Shown: positions 27,993 to 34,661 of the stretch, piece after piece
Numbering within the stretch: the stretch's first letter is position 1
Layout: each line of letters opens with the position of its first letter
NCBI RefSeq assembly: GCF_028198145.1
Contig: NZ_CP116338.1
Coordinates: 124,001-188,000, forward strand
Direction: 5' to 3'
From: Microbacterium sp. nov. GSS16
Lineage (GTDB): Bacteria > Actinomycetota > Actinomycetes > Actinomycetales > Microbacteriaceae
DNA: 64,000 nt
Made by a program: the position numbers and the translations under genes
Notes under the pieces: model-generated
What the model saw: only the letters and a program-made list of their open reading frames with translations
Told to the model about the DNA's origin: nothing
Database searches by the model: none

Positions 27993-29444
27993 CGCGATCT
28001 CGGCGAGACTGCGCAGCACGGCGCTGATCACGTCGCGTCTGACCCGATCCGCGCTCGGATCGGCCCCCAGCCCGCGCCAGTGGTCGATCTGCTCGAGCGC
28101 GCGCCGGGAGATCTCATCGGGCGATGCGTCATCGGGAAGACCCAGGCGAGCGGATGCTGTGACACCGGCGGCGCCGAGGATGAGTTCGGCCTCCCGCGCC
28201 TGCGGCGCGGGCAGCGGCAGGCCGTGGGCTCTTGCCTCGGCGAGCAGCGCGAGTTCGCGCAGTGTGTGGGCGGATGCAGTGAAGCGCTCTATCCCCGCCA
28301 GAACCGCCTCGCATCCGGGCTTCGGCGTCCGCCGCACCAGCGCCTGCAGCTGCAGCACGACGCTGCGCGCCTTCAGCACATCGGCGCGTGGACGGAAGTG
28401 CCGTTGCACGACCTCCTGCAGCTCGATGAGCCCGCTCTGCTGGATCAGGGCGTCCGACAGCTCGGAGGAGGTCGTCACGCCGCCGCGGATGACGGCCGTG
28501 GCGAGCCGCACCCCGAAGATGCCGAACCTGCCGAGAAGCTCCTCGCGCACCGCGACGCTGAGGCCGGTGGCTGCGCTCTCCCGGACGAAGCGGTCTGCCG
28601 AGACGAGCAGGCTCTCGCGCTCTCTTCTCTCCAGGCCGGCGAGCTCTCGCAGCGCGATGAACTCGCTCTCGCGCAGGGTGCGCGCGCCTTCGGCGAGCAG
28701 GCCGGCGACCGGCACGACGCCGAGGGCGAGGGCACCGAGGGCGCCGTCGCGCTCATACCGACGTGCGACCCGTCGAGCCGAGAGCAGCGAGTCGATGCGG
28801 CCGGAGCCCACCTCGTCCGAGCGCGACAGGACGGCCAGGGCGCAGACGCTCGCTCCCGCCCCTGCCGCGGTGTCGCGGAAGGCCTCGAGAAAGCGCACAT
28901 CCGAGCCGTGCAGATGGCGCATCAGGTAGACGACGGCGTCGGCCGCCGACGGCGCGTCGTCCGGGGTCAGGAAGCGCGCGGTGCGGGCCGATGTCTCGGT
29001 GGAGAGGGAGGCGATGCCCGGCGTGTCGATGAGGATGAGGGAGGTGAGTCCCTCGAGCGGCCAGCCCACGTCGATCCACTCGATGTCTTCGGCGGCGCGC
29101 CCGCCCAGATCGAAGGCGAGCAGGCCGCGCTCGCGGCGAACGGGCATCCGGGCGACCGTCCCGTCGCGCAGGTGCATGGTGAGTCTGGGCGTGGGCGAGT
29201 GGCGGTACCAGGTGACGACCCGGGTGCATTCGGCCGTGTCCGTCGCGGCGATGCGCTCGCCCAGCAGCGCATTGAGCAGCGTGGACTTGCCCGCTTTCAC
29301 CATCCCCGCGATGGCCAGGCGCAGCGGCTCGTGCAGCCGCACCTCGAGGTCGTCGACCAGTGCGGTCGCGTCGCGGTCGCCGGCGTACACCGACCGCGCG
29401 GTGCGCAGCAGCTGCTCGGTGTCGGCGATGACGTCGGCGGGCAT
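27813..29444 (-). CDS. Dynamin-like GTPase, IniC-like
   Basis: 543 residues. The GTPase domain has G1 GMVKAGKS (47-54), G3 IDTPGIASL and a G4-like LSRSDEVGSGR. A long helical region follows, as in bacterial dynamin-like proteins and mycobacterial IniC (about 490 residues). No clear membrane paddle is visible, unlike its neighbour. ATG 29444 overlaps the stop of the IniA-like gene (TGATG). The last 60 residues or so (SHVDPSGRPGDPLGQDAAEQ onward) are antisense to the membrane-protein gene and look unlike a natural domain end, so the functional protein may effectively end near 27990. Such paired GTPases are thought to act together in membrane remodelling or repair. Confidence 0.82.
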   Translation of the reverse strand: MPADVIADTEQLLRTARSVYAGDRDATALVDDLEVRLHEPLRLAIAGMVKAGKSTLLNALLGERIAATDTAECTRVVTWYRHSPTPRLTMHLRDGTVARMPVRRERGLLAFDLGGRAAEDIEWIDVGWPLEGLTSLILIDTPGIASLSTETSARTARFLTPDDAPSAADAVVYLMRHLHGSDVRFLEAFRDTAAGAGASVCALAVLSRSDEVGSGRIDSLLSARRVARRYERDGALGALALGVVPVAGLLAEGARTLRESEFIALRELAGLERRERESLLVSADRFVRESAATGLSVAVREELLGRFGIFGVRLATAVIRGGVTTSSELSDALIQQSGLIELQEVVQRHFRPRADVLKARSVVLQLQALVRRTPKPGCEAVLAGIERFTASAHTLRELALLAEARAHGLPLPAPQAREAELILGAAGVTASARLGLPDDASPDEISRRALEQIDHWRGLGADPSADRVRRDVISAVLRSLAEIASESGAVRALRPASHVDPSGRPGDPLGQDAAEQGEQHEGRLPRKKRLQWLSLGAQRHPLR

Positions 29445-31312
29445 CAGTCTCGCGCCCTCTCGCCGACGGCGGCGCGCTGCGGCTGACCGATCGCCGCCGG
29501 AGCCGGCGGGAGGGCGGGGATGCTCCGGCGTACCCGCTCGAGCTCCGCCAGACGCTTCTTGAGCAGCATGACACGCTGGTCTCGACTGGACGTGAAGCCG
29601 GATGCCGCCTGACGGGCTCGCTGCAGGGCATCCGACAAAGAGCTGTGCAGCTCTTCCGCGAGCGCGCCGAAGTGATCTCGCGCGGTGCGCTGCACGAGGC
29701 GCAGACGGTCTTTGAGCTGCTTGCCCACCTGGAACGTGACCTCGTCGACGTAGCGCCTGACGATGATCTTGGCCTCCTGCTGGCGACGACTCAGCCTGTT
29801 GCCCATGTCCTCCCGGTACGCCCGACGGCCCACGAGCACGCCCGCGAGAAGCGAGAGGGGGTTGATCAGGGCCATGCCGACGAGCCCGGTCACCAGGCCG
29901 ACCATCAGGACGCCGCCGTACGAGCCGCGCACCCCGATGTAGATCTTCTCCCCCGCGCTGAGCTGGCCAGCTTCGAGGCCGGCGATGTCTTCGACCGGGT
30001 CGAGGACGCCGCGGATGTCGGACACATCGCTGACCGGGATGTCGGCCTGGTCCTGGCTGAACAGCTCGGCGACCTCCTCCGAGAGCCACCGGGAGCGCTC
30101 GTCGGTCCACACGAAGGTCTCCGACACCGCGGCGGTGACGCGCTGATCCAGCCACTCGCGGATCTGGTCCCAGATCGGGCCGGGGTCGCCCTCGTCGATG
30201 GCGCGCTCCGCCTCTCGCTGCACCTTGCGAAGTCGATCCCGCACGTCGTGCTCCATGTCGGCCACGAGGTCGGCGATGCCGTCGGTCAGCAGCACCTGCC
30301 AGCGCGCGGAGCGCCCGCGGAAGTCGTCCGCCTTCGCCTTCGCCGCCTCGAGCTCGGCGATCATGCGGGGCGTGTCCTCGGGGTTCAGCAGGGCGTTCAG
30401 CTCGGCGCGCAGCGACATCTCCAGCTGCTCGACGACCGAGATGAGGTCGTGCACGGCGCCGCGCGTGTGGATGGTCTCGGCGCGGCCGAGCACCTCCCGA
30501 CGCAGATGCGCGACGAGAGCGGGAAAGCCCGACTCGTCGTTCATGGTGCGGTCCTGCAGTTCGGCGGCCAGCAGCCGCAGATCGCTCGAGACCGAGAAGA
30601 TCGGAATGTCCTGATCGCCGCTGAGGTGCGCGCGGTCGATCTCCTCGATGCGTCGCCATTCCGGGTACAGGTCGGTCTTGGCCAGGACCGCGGCGACGTT
30701 CGGCGAGATGCGCATGGCGTGCCGGAGGAACTGCACCTCGGGCTCGGTGTACTCCTGAGAGGCGTCCGACACGAGCAGCACTGCGTGCGCCGACGAGAGC
30801 GCGGCGAGGGTGGCCAGCGAGTTCGACGATTCGAGACCGCCCACACCCGGCGAGTCGACGAGCGTGAGGCCCCCGCGCAGGATCTCGCGGGGCAGCAGCA
30901 CCTCGGCGGAGAGGATGCCGCGTTCGTTCGCGGGATTGCCGCGCTCGGAGACGTACTGTGCCAGGTCTTCGAGGGGTATCCGGCGGCGCTGCGGCTCACC
31001 CGCCCCGCCGGCGGGTCGCTCGATCACCCACGCCGACGGCTGCTCGGCGTAGCCGACCGTGGTCGGAACGCTGGTGGCGACGTCGTCGTCGACCGGACAG
31101 GCCGGAGCATTGACGAGCGCGTTGATCAGCTTGCTCTTGCCCTGCTTGAACTCGCCGACCACGATGACGCGTACCGCCGGGTCGTCCAGCCGCTGCTTGG
31201 TGCTGGCCAGTCGAGCGGCGAGGTCGTTCCTCCCCGAAGACGCGGCGAGATCGCCGACGTCGTGGATGACGTCGACGATCTTCGCTTCCCCAGCTGCATG
31301 CTCTCCCGGCAC
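29444..31312 (-). CDS. Dynamin-like GTPase, IniA-like
   Basis: 622 residues, close to mycobacterial IniA (about 640). G1 is GEFKQGKS (53-60), G2 falls around TSVPTTVGY, G3 is VDSPGVGG, G4 is AKTDLYPEW. Helical stalk segments surround a hydrophobic membrane-inserting stretch (about 464-495: GGVLMVGLVTGLVGMALINP). The C-terminus is a basic coiled helix (RDQRVMLLKKRLAELERVRR). I chose GTG 31312, which follows AGAAGGGGG; the open frame upstream to 31384 would run into the preceding gene. It would bind GTP and deform or repair the cytoplasmic membrane. It lies 31 bases after the small acidic gene and is coupled to the IniC-like gene. Confidence 0.85.
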   Translation of the reverse strand: MPGEHAAGEAKIVDVIHDVGDLAASSGRNDLAARLASTKQRLDDPAVRVIVVGEFKQGKSKLINALVNAPACPVDDDVATSVPTTVGYAEQPSAWVIERPAGGAGEPQRRRIPLEDLAQYVSERGNPANERGILSAEVLLPREILRGGLTLVDSPGVGGLESSNSLATLAALSSAHAVLLVSDASQEYTEPEVQFLRHAMRISPNVAAVLAKTDLYPEWRRIEEIDRAHLSGDQDIPIFSVSSDLRLLAAELQDRTMNDESGFPALVAHLRREVLGRAETIHTRGAVHDLISVVEQLEMSLRAELNALLNPEDTPRMIAELEAAKAKADDFRGRSARWQVLLTDGIADLVADMEHDVRDRLRKVQREAERAIDEGDPGPIWDQIREWLDQRVTAAVSETFVWTDERSRWLSEEVAELFSQDQADIPVSDVSDIRGVLDPVEDIAGLEAGQLSAGEKIYIGVRGSYGGVLMVGLVTGLVGMALINPLSLLAGVLVGRRAYREDMGNRLSRRQQEAKIIVRRYVDEVTFQVGKQLKDRLRLVQRTARDHFGALAEELHSSLSDALQRARQAASGFTSSRDQRVMLLKKRLAELERVRRSIPALPPAPAAIGQPQRAAVGERARD

Positions 31313-31343
31313 GTGCGCCCCCTTCTGTCGTGTCCGATGCGGA

Positions 31344-31556
31344 TCAGGCGAACAGCTCGGGCCCGGGCAGGTCTGTCCCGTCACCCTGACCGCCGTCGAG
31401 ATCTCCCCATATCTCGTCGGCGTTCAGGTCCCAGTCGGATTCCGAGATGTTCGCGATCTCCTGAGTGAAGGCGTCGGCGCCGAACGGATCGAGAAGATCC
31501 GCGTCTCCCCAGGGCGCGCCGTCGTCCGACGGCGTGACATCCGGTTCGTCAGACAT
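31344..31556 (-). CDS. Small acidic protein of the dynamin operon
   Basis: 70 residues, unrecognised. It is strongly acidic (repeated Asp/Glu, few basic residues) and lacks hydrophobic segments. The centre reads DPFGADAFTQEIANISESDW, and the C-terminus DLPGPELFA is hydrophobic enough to be a docking peptide. ATG 31556 follows GGGGAG with good spacing. It sits between the repeat-protein gene and the IniA-like GTPase, so it may be an adaptor for the GTPases; that is inference. Its size and position make it easy to miss. Confidence 0.65.
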   Translation of the reverse strand: MSDEPDVTPSDDGAPWGDADLLDPFGADAFTQEIANISESDWDLNADEIWGDLDGGQGDGTDLPGPELFA

Positions 31557-31596
31557 TGCTCTCACTCCCCTCGAGTGCTCAGGAGCTTAGTGGTGT

Positions 31597-31627
31597 GCCT
31601 GGCCGCCCACCAGAGGGACGGCCAGGC
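31597..31627 (-). terminator. Intercistronic stem-loop between the repeat-protein gene and the GTPase genes
   Basis: 8-bp arms 31597-31604 and 31620-31627, with a further partial CCC/GGG pairing inside the 15-base loop. It could end or attenuate the repeat-protein transcript before the GTPase genes. Confidence 0.45.
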
Positions 31628-31650
31628 AGGTCGTGCGCCCGCTGGATCTG

Positions 31651-32769
31651 TCAGAAGGCGACGTCGGACGCGTCCCCGAAGGGGCTGTCGACGTTGGAGT
31701 CGTTCAGCGTCATGTCCATGTCGTTCGTGACCGTCGAGTTGTCGTTGAACGAGTCGTCGGCCGTCCACGTGTCGGAGTTGTCGACCATCGACTCGTCGTT
31801 GAACGAGTCGGTGAACGACCAGTCCTGCGAGTTGTCGGTCATCGAGTTGTCCGTCATCGAGTTGTCGGTCACCGAGTTGTCCGAATTGTCGGAGTTGTCG
31901 CTGTTGTCCGAGTTGTCGGAGTTGTCGGAGTTGTCGTTGAACGAGTCGGTGAACGCCCAGTCCTGCGAGTAGTCCTCGTTGAACGAATCGGTGTTCCAGG
32001 TGTTGCCCGTCCAGACATCGCCCATGCTGATGTCGGTGTTGACGTTCATCACCGTCGCGTCACCGCCGGCTGCAGCCGAGCCGTCTCCGGATGCGATGTT
32101 GCTGCTCTGCCCGAAGTGCTGGCTGACGTCGCCGCCCGCCGAGATGTTCTGGTTGACCGACTGGTCGTTGAGCGTGGTCCTTCCGTCGATGCTGAGCGAC
32201 CCGGTGCCCGCCATGGCTGCCATGCCACCGCCCCCGGCGCCGAGGCTGACGTCGCCGAAGCCCGTGTTGAACTGCCGCACACCGGTGGTGACGGAGTTGT
32301 CGTAGAGCGTGTTGTACGAGTCGGTCACCGAGTGGTCCGAGTTGTCGCGCCACGAGTGGTCGGAGTTGTCGGAGTTGTCGTTGTACGAGTCGTTGGTCGA
32401 GTTGTCCGAGTTGTCGCTGTTGTCGGAGTTGTCGGTCACCGAGTTGTCGGAGTTGTCGCTGTTGTCCGAGTTGTCGGAGTTGTCCGTGACCGAGTTGTCG
32501 GAGTTGTCGCTGTTGTCCGAGTTGTCGGAGTTGTCCGAGTTGTCGGAGTTGTCGGAGTCGTCCGTGACCGAGTTGTCGGAGTTGTCCGTGACCGAGTTGT
32601 CACTGTTGTCCGTGACGGAGTTGTCCGAGTTGTCGTCAGTGACCGAGTTGTCGGAGCTGTCGCTGTTGTCCGTGACCGAGTTGTCCGAGTTGTCGTCGGT
32701 GTTTCCGGAGTTGGCGATACCCAGGTTCCACTGGGCTCCGGATGTGTTGGCGTTGCCGTCGAGAGCCAT
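31651..32769 (-). CDS. Asp/Asn/Ser-repeat protein sharing the IniB-like core
   Basis: 372 residues. Residues 26-160 and 267-345 are degenerate repeats of Asp-Asn-Ser with Val-Thr interruptions (DNSDNSVTDNSDNS). Between them, residues 202-266 repeat the core of the IniB-like protein (NDQSVNQNIS, GGDVSQHF, IASGD, AAGGDATV, MGDV, DSFN): by hand about 39 of 66 aligned positions are identical. No signal peptide, membrane helix or anchor is visible, so export is not supported. ATG 32769 has AAGGGG upstream. It is the first gene of the minus-strand arm (repeat protein, acidic protein, IniA-like, IniC-like) and shares promoter-region motifs with the IniB-like gene. The repeats are polar and probably extended or phase-separating; the role is unknown. 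Confidence 0.75.
   Translation of the reverse strand: MALDGNANTSGAQWNLGIANSGNTDDNSDNSVTDNSDSSDNSVTDDNSDNSVTDNSDNSVTDNSDNSVTDDSDNSDNSDNSDNSDNSDNSDNSVTDNSDNSDNSDNSDNSVTDNSDNSDNSDNSTNDSYNDNSDNSDHSWRDNSDHSVTDSYNTLYDNSVTTGVRQFNTGFGDVSLGAGGGGMAAMAGTGSLSIDGRTTLNDQSVNQNISAGGDVSQHFGQSSNIASGDGSAAAGGDATVMNVNTDISMGDVWTGNTWNTDSFNEDYSQDWAFTDSFNDNSDNSDNSDNSDNSDNSDNSVTDNSMTDNSMTDNSQDWSFTDSFNDESMVDNSDTWTADDSFNDNSTVTNDMDMTLNDSNVDSPFGDASDVAF
31850..32700. repeat. 9-bp tandem repeats coding the Asp-Asn-Ser tracts
   Basis: Two blocks (about 31850-31945 and 32330-32700) of plus-strand GAGTTGTCG / GAGTTGTCC units, often interrupted by GTCACCGA or GTGACCGA. The near-identical units make length change by slippage or recombination likely, so the exact repeat number in any assembly should be treated with care. 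Confidence 0.85.
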
Positions 32770-32794
32770 GATCGATTACCCCTTCATCGTGTAT

Positions 32795-32808
32795 GCGCCA
32801 GGTGGCGC
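32795..32808. promoter_or_regulatory. Palindrome in the leader of the repeat-protein gene
   Basis: GCGCCA, two bases, TGGCGC, 26 bases upstream of the ATG at 32769. It could be an operator or a leader hairpin. Confidence 0.35.
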
Positions 32809-32840
32809 GTGTTACGAGTGTGCGGCCAGCCCCCGTCGGC

Positions 32841-32918
32841 GGCATCGGGGGCCGCCCCGAGGCCTGTAGGGGCTCATCGGGGGCATCCGCGGGTTCGGCT
32901 CGGGGATCGATAGGGGTT
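32841..32918 (-). promoter_or_regulatory. Candidate regulator sites upstream of the repeat-protein gene
   Basis: Read on the minus strand: AACCCCTATC (32918-32909), CCCCCGATG (32883-32875) and CCCCCGATGCC (32851-32841). The first and last are identical to motifs upstream of the IniB-like gene, in the same order and relative orientation to their gene, though further apart here. Confidence 0.5.
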
Positions 32919-32935
32919 GAGAAGCCGGGGCACGG

Positions 32936-32970
32936 CAGAGGGCCCGGATGCCATGCATCCGGGCCCTCTG
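32936..32970 (-). terminator. Terminator of groES
   Basis: A perfect 16-bp stem (32936-32951 with 32955-32970) and a 3-base loop, 20 bases after the groES stop. It isolates groES from the ini-like arm, so groES is monocistronic. Confidence 0.8.
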
Positions 32971-32990
32971 GGAGCTGGTGTCGAACCGCG

Positions 32991-33287
32991 TCAGCGGACG
33001 ACGACTGCGAGCACGTCGCGAGCCGAGAGCACGAGGTACTCGTCGGCGCCGAACTTGACCTCGGTGCCGCCGTACTTGCTGTAGAGCACGCGGTCGCCCA
33101 CGGCGACGTCGAGCGGAACGCGGTTGCCGTTGTCGTCGATGCGGCCGGGGCCCACTGCCACGACCTGGCCCTCCTGGGGCTTCTCCTTGGCGGTGTCGGG
33201 GATGACCAGACCGCTTGCGGTGGTCTGCTCTGCCTCGACCTGCTGGATGACGATGCGGTCCTCGAGCGGCTTGATGGAAACCGACAC
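32991..33287 (-). CDS. groES: Co-chaperonin GroES
   Basis: 98 residues, the usual length, with the family N-terminus ([13 protein letters not shown]), the mobile-loop region ([17 protein letters not shown]) and [15 protein letters not shown]. It caps the GroEL ring during protein folding in the cytoplasm. No groEL follows; a terminator does, so groEL must be elsewhere. Two CIRCE operators flank its promoter, which means control by the HrcA repressor with induction by heat or unfolded protein. Confidence 0.97.
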   Translation of the reverse strand: MSVSIKPLEDRIVIQQVEAEQTTASGLVIPDTAKEKPQEGQVVAVGPGRIDDNGNRVPLDVAVGDRVLYSKYGGTEVKFGADEYLVLSARDVLAVVVR

Positions 33288-33325
33288 GGTGTACCTCTTC
33301 TTTCGTGACTGAGTTCAGAAGATCA

Positions 33326-33352
33326 TTAGCACTCTCGAGGTGAGGGTGCTAA
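33326..33352. promoter_or_regulatory. CIRCE operator 1 (HrcA site), groES-proximal
   Basis: TTAGCACTC, nine bases, GGGTGCTAA: the classical CIRCE with one mismatch (GGG instead of GAG). It lies just downstream of the predicted -10, around the transcription start. Confidence 0.88.
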
Positions 33353-33356
33353 CTCC

Positions 33357-33386
33357 AGTGTATGCCGAGCGCTGGCACTCATGCAA
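33357..33386 (-). promoter_or_regulatory. Predicted groES promoter between the CIRCE operators
   Basis: Read on the minus strand: -35 TTGCAT (33386-33381), 18-base spacer, -10 TACACT (33362-33357). The -35 lies inside the distal CIRCE loop, and the start site would fall in the proximal one, giving a clear steric basis for repression. Confidence 0.65.
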
Positions 33387-33398
33387 TGCGAGTGCCAG
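33372..33398. promoter_or_regulatory. CIRCE operator 2 (HrcA site), groES-distal
   Basis: CTGGCACTC, nine bases, GAGTGCCAG: perfect 9-bp arms with the fixed N9 spacing, matching the CIRCE variant seen in actinobacterial gro promoters. Confidence 0.85.
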
Positions 33399-33485
33399 CC
33401 CCCCGGCATCCGCCCTCGGCTGCGCGCTGGGTCCGGGCGACGACACCGGCGCGACGGGCACGCGCCGTAGGCTGGGCAGGTGGAG

Positions 33486-34661
33486 ATGTCTGAGCTGACT
33501 GCGCTGCTCACGCGTGAAGGTCTCGCGCTGCTCGATGAGGTCGGTGCCGTCGAGTCGTCGGCTGACGTCGCCCGGTCGGTGTCGCGGCTGCGCGCCGCCG
33601 GCCACTCCCCCGACCTGGTCTCGGCTGTGGTCGGCCAGGCGCACCTGCGGGTCAAGGCCAGGGCGAAGTTCGGCGAGTTCGCCGACCGGATGCTGTTCAC
33701 CCGGGCGGGGCTCGAGCAGGCGACGCGCCTGAGCGTCGCGACCATGCACGCCGTGCGGCTGCGGCGCGCCGGGATCACCCGCGTCGCGGACCTCGGCTGC
33801 GGCATCGGCGGCGACAGCCTCGCGTTCGCCGGGGCCGGCCTCGACGTCGACGCGGTGGATGCCGATGAGGTGACCTCGGCGATCGCCGCCTACAACCTGG
33901 CGCCCTTCCCCGGAGCCAGCGTGCGTCAGGGGGTCGCCGAAGACAGCGTTCCCGAGCAGGGTGCTGTCTGGCTCGATCCCGCCCGGCGCACCGCGGGGCA
34001 CAGCGAGACGACTCGCACGTCCCCCGCCGACTGGTCGCCGTCGCTCGACTGGTGCTTCGACGTCGCGCGGCGGCATCCCACCGGCATCAAGCTCGGCCCT
34101 GGCCTCGACCGCGACCTGATCCCCGACGACGTAGAGGCGCAGTGGGTGAGCGCCGACGGAAGCGTCGTCGAGCTCGTGCTGTGGAGCGGCGAGCTGGCCC
34201 GCGAGGGCATCCGTCGCTCGGCCCTGGTGATGCAGGCCGGGCAGGCGCACGAGATCACCGCGCCGGCCGACGCCGCCGACGAGCCGGTGCGCGCCCTGGG
34301 CGCGTACCTGCACGAGCCGGACGGAGCGGTGATCCGCGCGCGGCTGATCGGCGAAGCGGCCCGGATGCTCGATGCCGGAATGATCGACGAGCAGATCGCG
34401 TACCTCACCGGCGACGCGGCGCTCACCTCCCCTTTCGTGCAGTCGTTCCGCGTGCGCGAGACCATGCCGGCGCACGTGAAGACGATCAGCCAGGTGTTGC
34501 GCGCGCACGACATCGGGCGCCTCGAGATCAAGAAGCGCGGCATGGACATCGACCCCGCCGCGTTCCGGAAGAAGCTGAGCCTGAAGGGCTCGAACGCTGC
34601 GACCCTGATCCTCACCAGGACGGCGGCCCGGCGCGTGGCGATCCTCGCCGACCGGGTCTGA
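33486..34661 (+). CDS. Class I SAM-dependent methyltransferase with THUMP-like domain
   Basis: 391 residues. The N-terminal 95 are helical (ALLTREGLALLDEVG). A Rossmann methyltransferase domain follows, with the SAM-binding loop VADLGCGIGGDSLAFAGAG and the acidic strand-2 end DVDAVDADE. The segment VWLDPARRT takes the place of the (D/N)PPY-type catalytic motif. The C-terminal 75 residues (RLEIKKRGMDIDPAAFRKKL) correspond to the THUMP-like domain of actinobacterial homologues, suggesting an RNA substrate; that is inference. ATG 33486 is favoured over GTG 33480. The stop abuts the stop of the convergent gene with no gap and no terminator. Confidence 0.78.
   Translation: MSELTALLTREGLALLDEVGAVESSADVARSVSRLRAAGHSPDLVSAVVGQAHLRVKARAKFGEFADRMLFTRAGLEQATRLSVATMHAVRLRRAGITRVADLGCGIGGDSLAFAGAGLDVDAVDADEVTSAIAAYNLAPFPGASVRQGVAEDSVPEQGAVWLDPARRTAGHSETTRTSPADWSPSLDWCFDVARRHPTGIKLGPGLDRDLIPDDVEAQWVSADGSVVELVLWSGELAREGIRRSALVMQAGQAHEITAPADAADEPVRALGAYLHEPDGAVIRARLIGEAARMLDAGMIDEQIAYLTGDAALTSPFVQSFRVRETMPAHVKTISQVLRAHDIGRLEIKKRGMDIDPAAFRKKLSLKGSNAATLILTRTAARRVAILADRV

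Noticed and set aside
27813..30659. A single 948-codon minus-strand frame covering the IniC-like gene and beyond
   Set aside because: The part upstream of 29444 is a shadow of the IniA-like gene; the ATG at 29444 fits the overlap and the GTPase N-terminus.
32330..32700. CRISPR-like array
   Set aside because: The units are 9 bp, in phase with codons, with no spacers and no cas genes.
31633..32913. Long open frames on the plus strand over the repeat protein (Ser-Glu-Leu and Val-Val-Arg repeats)
   Set aside because: They are the complement of the 9-bp repeats; only the minus frame has a good start and the IniB-like core.
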